Source: Hyphomonadaceae bacterium (GTDB lineage Bacteria; Pseudomonadota; Alphaproteobacteria; Caulobacterales; Hyphomonadaceae). From it: a stretch of DNA of 28,913 nucleotides. Location of the stretch: NCBI GenBank assembly GCA_030696545.1, contig JAUYSA010000129.1, forward strand, positions 1 to 28,913, read 5' to 3'. Position 1 is the stretch's first letter, and the number at the start of each line of letters is the position of its first letter. A program made the position numbers and the translations under genes. The notes beneath the pieces were generated by a model that did no database searches, was not told the DNA's origin, and saw nothing but the letters and a program-made list of their open reading frames with translations. This document shows positions 21,903 through 27,705 of this stretch, one piece after another.

Positions 21903-22868
21903 ATGGAAACGACAGCAGCAAAATCGCTGATCGGCACGCGCAAGCCTCACCTTGGCGACACCACCTTCCACATCAGCCTCTACGTCGCCGGCGCCATCGT
22001 CGTCGTCGTGCTCGCCTCCATCCTCCTCATCATGTTTCTCGGCGGCCGCCAGGCGTTCGAGACGTTCGGCGTCGGCTTCATCTGGTCCACCGAATGGAAC
22101 GCCGTCACCTCGATCTACGGCGCCCTGCCCGCGATCACCGGCACGCTGATCACCGCCCTGCTCGCCATCTGCATCGCCTGGCCCATCGGCTTCGGCATCG
22201 CCTTCTTCCTCACCGAGATATGCCCCCGCGCCCTGCGCGCCCCGCTCGGCATCGCGATCGAGCTTCTGGCCGCCATCCCGTCGATCGTTTACGGCATGTG
22301 GGGCTTCTTCGTGCTCGCCCCCTTCATGGCCGAAACCGTCCAGCCCTGGCTCACCGAAGTCTTCGCGTGGATCCCGCCGCTGGGCGACAGCTTCTTCTGG
22401 TTCTCCGCCCCGCCGCTCGGCGTCGGCCTGATGACCGCCTCGCTCGTCCTCGCCGTGATGATCCTGCCCTTCATCGCCGCCACCACACGCGACGTGATGC
22501 TCTCCACCCCGCAGCTCCTGAAAGACGGCGCCTACGCCATGGGCGCGACACGCTGGGAAACCCTCACCGGCGTCGTCATCCCCGCAGTGCGCGGCTCGCT
22601 GTTCGGCGCCGTCTTCCTCGGCCTGGGCCGCGCGCTGGGTGAAACCATGGCCGTCGTCTTCGTCATCGGCAACGCAACGCGAATGCCCGACAGTCTCTAC
22701 GCCCCGTCCGCCTCGATCGCCTCGGTCGTCGCCAACAACTTCCCCGAAGCCGAAACCGGATCGATCCAGCTCGCCGCCCTGCTCGGCCTAGGCTTCATCC
22801 TGTTCGTCGTCTCGTTCGGAGTGCTGGCGCTCGCACGCCTCCTCCTCCGTCAGGAGCGCATGGCATGA
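21903..22868 (+). CDS. pstC: phosphate ABC transporter permease PstC
   Basis: A 321-residue inner-membrane permease with about six helices. A helix near residues 20-42 (ISLYVAGAIVVVVLASILLIMFL) is followed by the binding-protein-dependent transport domain from about 75. The EAA loop that contacts PstB reads KDGAYAMGATRWETLTGVVIPAVRGSLFGAVFLGLGRALGETMAV. EWNAVTSIYGALPAITGTL is typical of PstC. The ATG at 21903 follows a GGGG stretch; the upstream frame from 21849 overlaps the stem-loop region. Its stop overlaps the pstA start as ATGA. Confidence 0.93.
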   Translation: METTAAKSLIGTRKPHLGDTTFHISLYVAGAIVVVVLASILLIMFLGGRQAFETFGVGFIWSTEWNAVTSIYGALPAITGTLITALLAICIAWPIGFGIAFFLTEICPRALRAPLGIAIELLAAIPSIVYGMWGFFVLAPFMAETVQPWLTEVFAWIPPLGDSFFWFSAPPLGVGLMTASLVLAVMILPFIAATTRDVMLSTPQLLKDGAYAMGATRWETLTGVVIPAVRGSLFGAVFLGLGRALGETMAVVFVIGNATRMPDSLYAPSASIASVVANNFPEAETGSIQLAALLGLGFILFVVSFGVLALARLLLRQERMA

Positions 22869-23734
22869 GAACGCTCTCCCCCGCCGTCAAAGCCCGCTAC
22901 TTCCGCCGCCAGGCGGCCGACCTCATCATGAGCGGCCTGTGCATCGTCGCCGCGATCATCGGCATCATCATGCTGGCGCTGATCCTCTGGATGCTGTTCT
23001 CGAAAGGCCTCACCGGCCTCTCGCTCGACGTCTTCACCAAGTCGATGAGCTCCACCGGCACAGGCGGCGGCCTCGCCAACGCCATCGTCGGCTCGCTCAT
23101 CCAGGTCGGCATCGGCTCGATGATCGGCGCGCCGCTCGGCATGATGGTCGGCGTCTATCTTTCCGAAGTCGGCAAGACCTCGCCCTTCGCCTCCGTCGTC
23201 CGCTTCGTGAACGACATCCTGCTATCTGCGCCCTCGGTGCTGATCGGCCTGTTCGTCTATCAGATCGCCGTCTCGCCCTTCGGCGGCTTCTCCGGCATCG
23301 CCGGCGCCCTCGCCCTCGCCCTGCTCGCCATGCCCGTCGTCGCGCGCACCACCGAAGACATCCTCCGCCTCGTCCCCCAGGCCTACCGCGACGGAGCCAT
23401 CGCCCTCGGCAGCCGCGAGAACGAAGTCGTCCGCAAGGTCATCCTCCCCGCGGCCTTCGGCGGCATCCTCACCGGCATCCTCCTCGCCGTCGCCCGCATC
23501 GCCGGCGAGACCGCGCCGCTGATCTTCACCTCGCTCGGCAACTCCAACTGGTCGACCGACCTGACCAAGCCGATGGCCAGCCTGCCGATCGCGATCTACC
23601 GCTACGCCGGCTCCCCCTCGGCCGACCTTGTCCAGCTCGCCTGGACCGGCGCCCTGCTGATCACCGTGGGCGTCCTGCTCCTCAACGTCGTCTCGCGCGT
23701 GTCGCTCGCCGCCGTGAAGCGCGGCCAGTCGTAA
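22865..23734 (+). CDS. pstA: phosphate ABC transporter permease PstA
   Basis: A 289-residue inner-membrane permease with about six helices. The EAA loop is RDGAIALGSRENEVVRKVILPAAFGGILTGILLAVARIAGETAPLIF. VGVYLSEVGKTSPFASVVRFVNDILLSAPSVLIGLFVYQI is the PstA-type core. The N-terminal cytoplasmic part (RTLSPAVKARYFRRQAADLIMSGL) is usual for this family in alphaproteobacteria. It overlaps pstC by four bases, so PstC and PstA are probably made in equal amounts to form the transmembrane dimer. Confidence 0.94.
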   Translation: MRTLSPAVKARYFRRQAADLIMSGLCIVAAIIGIIMLALILWMLFSKGLTGLSLDVFTKSMSSTGTGGGLANAIVGSLIQVGIGSMIGAPLGMMVGVYLSEVGKTSPFASVVRFVNDILLSAPSVLIGLFVYQIAVSPFGGFSGIAGALALALLAMPVVARTTEDILRLVPQAYRDGAIALGSRENEVVRKVILPAAFGGILTGILLAVARIAGETAPLIFTSLGNSNWSTDLTKPMASLPIAIYRYAGSPSADLVQLAWTGALLITVGVLLLNVVSRVSLAAVKRGQS

Positions 23735-23804
23735 CGCTGCCGATCCCAAGCCTGCCAATCTCAAGATTAATGGACATTCGCCCCTCCTGCCGCTAGCCAG
23801 CGGC

Positions 23805-24641
23805 ATGAGCGAACCCGCGCCCCAATCCGCCCGCCGCCCCGGCCTCGCCCTGCAGGCGCCGAGAACGCAATCCGCGATCACCTCGCCCACGCGGATCAGC
23901 CTGCGCCAGATCAACGCCTTCTACGGCCCGAAACAGGCGCTGTTCGACGTCAATCTCGAAATCCCGGACAATGCCGTCACCGCCTTCATCGGCGCCTCGG
24001 GCTGCGGCAAGTCCACCCTGCTGCGCTGCCTCAACCGCATGAACGACACCATCCCCGGCGCCCGCGTCGAAGGCCAGATCCTGATGGACGGCGTCGACGT
24101 CAACGGCGCCGAGATCGATCCCGTCTCCGTCCGCTCGCGCATCGGCATGGTGTTCCAGAAACCCAGCCCGTTCCCGATGTCGATCTACGACAACGTTGCC
24201 TACGGCCCCCGCACCCACAAACTCACCAAGTCGAAGGCCGACCTCGACGAACTCGTCGAGCGCTCCCTGCGCCGCGCCGCGCTGTGGGAAGAAGCGAAAG
24301 ACCGCCTCGACAAATCCGGCCTCGGCCTTTCCGGCGGCCAGCAGCAACGCCTCTGCATCGCCCGCGCGCTAGCCGTCTCCCCCGCCGTCATCCTGATGGA
24401 CGAACCCTGCTCCGCGCTCGACCCCGTCGCCACCGCTCACATCGAGCAGCTGATCGAAGACCTGCGCAAGCACACCTGCATCGTCATCGTCACGCACTCG
24501 ATGGCGCAGGCCGCCCGCATCAGCCAGATCACCGCCTTCTTCAACATGGGCCAGCTGATCGAAACCGCCCCCACCGACCAGCTCTTCACCGCCCCGAAGG
24601 TCGAGCAGACGCAGGACTACATCACCGGAAGGTTCGGCTGA
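23805..24641 (+). CDS. pstB: phosphate ABC transporter ATP-binding protein PstB
   Basis: A 278-residue ATPase that powers the PstCA channel. Walker A is GASGCGKST at 63-71, the Q-loop is GMVFQKPSPFPMSIYDNVAYGPR, the signature is LSGGQQQR at 175-182, and Walker B is VILMDE at 195-200, followed by PCSALDPVAT and the switch histidine in IVIVTHSMAQAAR. About 30 extra residues precede the domain. A 70-base gap separates it from pstA. No Shine-Dalgarno sequence precedes the ATG; instead a small inverted repeat (CCGCT-AGCC-AGCGG) abuts it. No phoU follows, although it commonly ends pst operons. Confidence 0.96.
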   Translation: MSEPAPQSARRPGLALQAPRTQSAITSPTRISLRQINAFYGPKQALFDVNLEIPDNAVTAFIGASGCGKSTLLRCLNRMNDTIPGARVEGQILMDGVDVNGAEIDPVSVRSRIGMVFQKPSPFPMSIYDNVAYGPRTHKLTKSKADLDELVERSLRRAALWEEAKDRLDKSGLGLSGGQQQRLCIARALAVSPAVILMDEPCSALDPVATAHIEQLIEDLRKHTCIVIVTHSMAQAARISQITAFFNMGQLIETAPTDQLFTAPKVEQTQDYITGRFG

Positions 24642-24645
24642 GCTT

Positions 24646-24770
24646 ACGCCCTCGTCCCTCGACGGACGCACGCATCGCGTGCTGCTCAGGATGAGGGCTA
24701 CTCTACCACCAGCAGTTCAGCCCTCATCCTGAGCAGGCCCGAAGGGCCGCCCGTCGAAGGACGAGGGCGT
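24646..24770. repeat. REP-like inverted repeat
   Basis: Two arms of about 50 bases (24646-24699 and 24719-24770) are imperfect reverse complements. The outer parts are ACGCCCTCGTCC / GGACGAGGGCGT and the inner parts CTGCTCAGGATGAGGGCT / AGCCCTCATCCTGAGCAG. This CCTCATCCTGAG-type palindrome is a familiar dispersed repeat in alphaproteobacterial genomes. It sits just after pstB and would form a stable hairpin in the message, possibly protecting or ending the pst transcript. Confidence 0.85.
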
Positions 24771-24852
24771 GCTCACAAAACGTCAGTCACGCCCCCACCC
24801 TTGACGCCCCCACCCCTTCCGTCCACATCGCAAATCTCAAGGGAGACCTCCA

Positions 24853-25107
24853 ATGCCTCAGAAAGAGATGCGCATCATTCCGAAGCCGGCCGGCGAAGCC
24901 GTCGTGCTCGAACCGGAAGCCGGCCAGCTCGCCCTCGAAGGCAAGGATGGCGACACGACCTACCGCTGTGGCGCGTGCAAGACCCGCCTGATGGACAAGG
25001 TCAGCCACATGGACGTCTTCCACGGCGAGCCCTTCGACGCCGTCAAATGCCCCAAATGCGGCAAGTACAACGCGGTCCCCGACGAGGACCACCACCACCA
25101 TCACTGA
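24853..25107 (+). CDS. small zinc-ribbon protein with natural penta-His tail
   Basis: An 84-residue protein with two CxxC knuckles (RCGACKTRL at about 38-46 and KCPKCGKYN at about 66-74) that would form one zinc ribbon. A short N-terminal acidic region (VVLEPEAGQLALEGKDGD) precedes it. The C-terminus is DEDHHHHH, a natural run of five histidines that could bind extra metal. The ATG at 24853 follows GGGAGA. I do not recognise a named family; RNA, DNA or protein binding are all possible. It stands alone between two repeat-rich stretches. Confidence 0.75.
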   Translation: MPQKEMRIIPKPAGEAVVLEPEAGQLALEGKDGDTTYRCGACKTRLMDKVSHMDVFHGEPFDAVKCPKCGKYNAVPDEDHHHHH

Positions 25108-25140
25108 TGTTCCGGCAGGGACGCTGACTTAGCGGTCGGC

Positions 25141-25179
25141 GTTCCCCTCCCGATTCCAGTCTGTTCCCCTCCCGATTCC
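25141..25179. repeat. 22-bp-period direct repeat containing GANTC
   Basis: GTTCCCCTCCCGATTCC occurs at 25141-25157 and again, identically, at 25163-25179. Each copy contains a GATTC, the CcrM methylation site. The pair lies directly upstream of two DnaA boxes, in a gene-free stretch (25108-25573). Confidence 0.8.
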
Positions 25180-25196
25180 GCCCCGTTTCCCGCCCC

Positions 25197-25221
25197 TGTG
25201 GATAACCATGGGTGTGGATAA
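25197..25221 (+). promoter_or_regulatory. two perfect DnaA boxes
   Basis: TGTGGATAA, the complement of the consensus DnaA box TTATCCACA, occurs at 25197-25205 and 25213-25221 in the same orientation, 16 bases apart start to start. No AT-rich unwinding region or further boxes follow, so this looks like a DnaA regulatory or titration site, not an origin. Confidence 0.6.
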
Positions 25222-25277
25222 GCTGCTTTGCAGGCCGTTTCGCAGTCACTCCCACCAGCGCAGCCACACCGCCCCAT

Positions 25278-25414
25278 CCCCCTCCGTCTCGATGCTACGC
25301 ATCGATCCACCTCCCCCTGCTCCGCATGGGGAGGCAAACCACCACCGCTGCCTTGCCTCCCTCAGTGCGAAGCACTGGGGGAGGTGGATCGCGCGCAGCG
25401 CGAGACGGAGGGGG
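25278..25414. repeat. REP-like palindromic element, copy 1
   Basis: The outer arms CCCCCTCCGTCTCG (25278-25291) and CGAGACGGAGGGGG (25401-25414) are perfect complements. The next parts are also complementary (CGATCCACCTCCCCC and GGGGGAGGTGGATCG). Each arm has its own small internal hairpin. The same element recurs at 25973. Confidence 0.88.
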
Positions 25415-25573
25415 CTCACGCGCACTGACATCTCGTTTGGGGGATAGAGCGATATCGAATTCGTAGGACGGCCAAAAGCCTTCCCTCACAAACTCAACGC
25501 TCTAGCCAACAAAGATGGGGGATAGCTCGCCCCAGATTCCACCAGCCCGGATCTGAGCGTCATACTCCCACCC

Positions 25574-25972
25574 ATGACCGAGCTGTTCCTCGTTCTCTTG
25601 CGCATCCTGTTCCCGCTCGACCCCGTCGCGCTGCTACGCGAAGTCACGCGCGAATATCTCCACTGGCTCGTCGCCTGTCTCGAAGACCCGCAGAAGCTGA
25701 ACGACTTCCTGACCAACCCGGAATCCTGCGCCGGCGTCGAAGCCCTCATCATCGTCATCGAGCACGGCGTGCAGCTCCTCATCACCGAGCGGGCCCGCCA
25801 GATCGCCGGCCTCCCCTTCATCTACATCGAGCGCCTGAAGCCGCCCGTCCTCCACCGCGCCAAGCCGCCGAGGAAGATCCTCGCCCGCCTCAGCCGCGCC
25901 GCAGCGCTATTCCACGATCTCGAACGCCTCGCGCACCGCCGTGCGCAACGCATGCAGCGCGACCGCGCCAAC
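25574..25972 (+). pseudogene. hypothetical gene with 3' end replaced by a repeat element
   Basis: The first 133 codons look coding: GC-rich third positions and a coherent sequence with hydrophobic and helical parts (TELFLVLLRILFPLDPVALLREVTREYLHWLVACLEDPQKLNDFL, then EALIIVIEHGVQLLITERARQIAGLPFIYIERLKPP) and an Arg-rich C-terminal helix. I do not recognise the family. At 25973 the frame enters a REP-like palindrome and has no stop until 27313, running antisense through the PAS and MucR genes. That extension is not credible as designed protein. Either the original end was lost when the repeat arrived, or the gene is now read through as a fusion. No good ribosome binding site is seen. Confidence 0.5.
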
Positions 25973-26117
25973 AGCCCCCTCCGTCTTGCAGCTACGCTGC
26001 AATCCACCTCCCCCATGCTCCGCATGGTGGAGGACTCAGTGATCACGCTCGAAGTCCTCCACCGCCGCAGGCGGGGGAGGTGGATCGGCGCGTCTTCGCG
26101 CCGAGACGGAGGGGGCT
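25973..26117. repeat. REP-like palindromic element, copy 2
   Basis: AGCCCCCTCCGTCT at the left and AGACGGAGGGGGCT at the right are perfect complements. The inner parts (AATCCACCTCCCCC / GGGGGAGGTGGATC) match copy 1. The loop sequences differ from copy 1, so it is a separate insertion of the same family. It begins exactly where the preceding gene stops looking coding. A further 50 bases to the next hairpin hold nothing recognisable. Confidence 0.88.
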
Positions 26118-26164
26118 GCGCGCTTCCGCGCGGACCTCCCTCAACACAGCCGCAAACACAATTT

Positions 26165-26206
26165 CGCCCGCGCCTGGCTGATCGAGCATCAGCGAGGTCG
26201 CGGGCG
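26165..26206. terminator. stem-loop, possible weak terminator
   Basis: CGCCCGCG (26165-26172) pairs with CGCGGGCG (26199-26206), and CTGAT/ATCAG pair inside. On the plus strand TTTGTCTTGTC follows. It lies 22 bases beyond the stop of the minus-strand PAS gene and may end that transcript or act on plus-strand readthrough. Confidence 0.5.
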
Positions 26207-26227
26207 TTTGTCTTGTCGTCAGAAATC

Positions 26228-26740
26228 CTACGCCGCGATCAGCTCGCCGCAATCCAGCCGCAGCGCCATGTCGACATGCAGCGCCGCGCGGTCCGGATCA
26301 GCCAGCGCTTCGGGCGGAAGATAGCGGTCATGGCACAGCACCATGTCAGCCTCGACGCCGTTCGACGACAGCGGCAGGCGCAGCCAGAAATGCACAGAAC
26401 CATCGGACAGCTTCGTCATGCCCGACACCGGCACGGCGCGCAGCATGCAGCGCGTGACCAGTTCGCCCCACATCATCCCGCCCTTGCAGACATCGATGTC
26501 GCCTGTGGCCTTGCCGCGCGCTTCGCCGCCGAACACCTGCTGCAGGCCCGTGCCCGCAAGGCGGAAACGGTACTCGCCATCTTCGCTGCCAAGCAGGCTG
26601 ATATACGCAAGCTCGCGGTTGATCGCCGGAATATCGATGTCTTCGCAGGTGATGAAATTGCGGCCGCGGAGACGCTTGCTCCACGCATCAAGAACTTTCT
26701 GCTGCCCGCGAGGGGCAGACACGTTTGGGTCGATAGACAT
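26228..26740 (-). CDS. PAS domain protein (PAS_5 / COG5388 type)
   Basis: A 170-residue soluble protein that is essentially one PAS-like domain. LDAWSKRLRGRNFITCEDIDIPAINRELAYISLLGSEDGEYRFRLAGTGLQQVFGGEARGKATGDID at about residues 18-84 follows the PAS_5 pattern known from alphaproteobacteria. The remainder (SVHFWLRLPLSSNGVEADMVLCHDRYLPP) completes the sheet. Such proteins lack an output domain; their ligand and partner are unknown. The ATG at 26738-26740 follows AAGGGG. The frame is open upstream to 26956 but that part does not look coding. Confidence 0.85.
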   Translation of the reverse strand: MSIDPNVSAPRGQQKVLDAWSKRLRGRNFITCEDIDIPAINRELAYISLLGSEDGEYRFRLAGTGLQQVFGGEARGKATGDIDVCKGGMMWGELVTRCMLRAVPVSGMTKLSDGSVHFWLRLPLSSNGVEADMVLCHDRYLPPEALADPDRAALHVDMALRLDCGELIAA

Positions 26741-27158
26741 TCTCAGCCCCTTCACGAATCCAAACCGGCACGATCCACGGGACCGGCAGCCAGCTGGACT
26801 TCTGATTGTTTTCCGAACTCGCGCTGGCCAGCCCGACCAGTTGCGCGAATGGTCCGTCCTGAGAGAGCCGCTCCAGTACAAACGCCACAAACGCGGCGCG
26901 GCCCAGTGATTCGCATCACTGTCCCGGAGGGTGATTCGGTTCGCCGACTCTGGCAAGAGTCCATGACAACGAATTCTTCATCTGCATCAACAGAGTGCAA
27001 AGAAGCCACGTTTCGGGAACGATTCAATTTGCTTCCGCGAGCGCATTCAAAGCAACGCGCATCACCGCTTCGTGCGAGTGTTGTGCTTCATCTGGCTGAG
27101 ACTTGGATTCATTCCAGCAACGCCGATCAAGATGGAGTAGGCGCGGCGCGTTGCGTGA
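26741..27158. promoter_or_regulatory. gene-free stretch with clustered GANTC sites
   Basis: No convincing gene lies between the PAS gene start and the mucR stop. Six GANTC sites occur at 26908, 26933, 26946, 26957, 27021 and 27106, four of them within 54 bases. GANTC is the CcrM methylation target in alphaproteobacteria and is normally sparse. The stretch should contain the promoter of the minus-strand PAS gene, which may therefore be cell-cycle controlled (inference). Confidence 0.55.
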
Positions 27159-27569
27159 CTACTTCTTGGATTGGCCGAGGCCCATCTTGCGCGCGAGTTC
27201 CGAACGCTGCTTCGCATACGCTGGCGCCACCATCGGGTAGTCAGCGGGCAGGTTCCACTTCTCGCGATACTCTTCCGGCGACATGTCATAGCGCGTGCGC
27301 AGATGCCGCTTGAGCGATTTGAACTTCTTCCCGTCCTCAAGGCAGACGATGTGGTCGTCCGTCACCGATTTGCGCACCGGCACGGCGGGCTTCAGTTCCT
27401 GCTTGGTCTCGACCGACCCGCCGCCCTCGATCTCGCTCAGCGTGGCGTGGACCCGTTCGATAAGTCTCGGCAGCTCGGCCACCGGCACGGAATTGTGCGC
27501 GACATAGGCGGAGACGATATTCGACACCATCTCGATAAGATGAGAGCCACCGCGTGATTCGCGTTCCAT
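27159..27569 (-). CDS. MucR/Ros-family transcriptional regulator
   Basis: A 136-residue regulator. The N-terminal part (VSNIVSAYVAHNSVPVAELPRLIERVHATLSEI) is the MucR oligomerisation region. The DNA-binding part reads HIVCLEDGKKFKSLKRHLRTRYDMSPEEYREKWNLPADYPMVAPAYAKQRSELARKMGLG at 73-132, a clear family match. Of the four classical zinc ligands (C, C, H, H) only C76 and H89 are obvious; D79 and R93 sit at the other two positions, so metal binding may be changed or lost. The ATG at 27567-27569 follows GGAAGAAG. MucR proteins bind AT-rich DNA and repress many promoters, usually their own included. Confidence 0.93.
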   Translation of the reverse strand: MERESRGGSHLIEMVSNIVSAYVAHNSVPVAELPRLIERVHATLSEIEGGGSVETKQELKPAVPVRKSVTDDHIVCLEDGKKFKSLKRHLRTRYDMSPEEYREKWNLPADYPMVAPAYAKQRSELARKMGLGQSKK

Positions 27570-27596
27570 GCGCTGAACTTCTTCCGGACCAGCAGA

Positions 27597-27630
27597 ATCG
27601 ATTTTAATCGATGCCTATACTGCCCGTATA
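27597..27630. promoter_or_regulatory. two palindromes in the mucR promoter
   Basis: ATCGAT-TTTA-ATCGAT (27597-27612) and TATAC-TGCCC-GTATA (27616-27630) lie 28-61 bases upstream of the mucR start. A GAATC methylation site overlaps the first. Both are AT-rich compared with the surroundings and are candidates for autoregulation by the MucR-type protein or for a partner regulator. Confidence 0.45.
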
Positions 27631-27705
27631 TTCAGGGAGTTCTCGCACGCTGTAAATACGGGAGGGTTTGAAGTCCCGAATTTGTGTATCGAATGCTGTT
27701 CTCAG

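Noticed and set aside
24646..24770. Inverted repeat as the ends of a small transposon
   Set aside because: The arms are separated by under 20 bases, there is no target duplication and no gene inside; it is a REP-like palindrome.
25108..25573. Replication origin, because of two perfect DnaA boxes
   Set aside because: There are only two boxes, no AT-rich unwinding stretch and no origin-typical neighbours; the rest of the gap is a REP-like element.
25973..27313. Continuation of the 25574 frame to a 579-residue protein
   Set aside because: From 25973 it reads through a palindromic repeat and then antisense to the PAS_5 and MucR genes, with low-complexity Arg-rich sequence and no recognisable domain.
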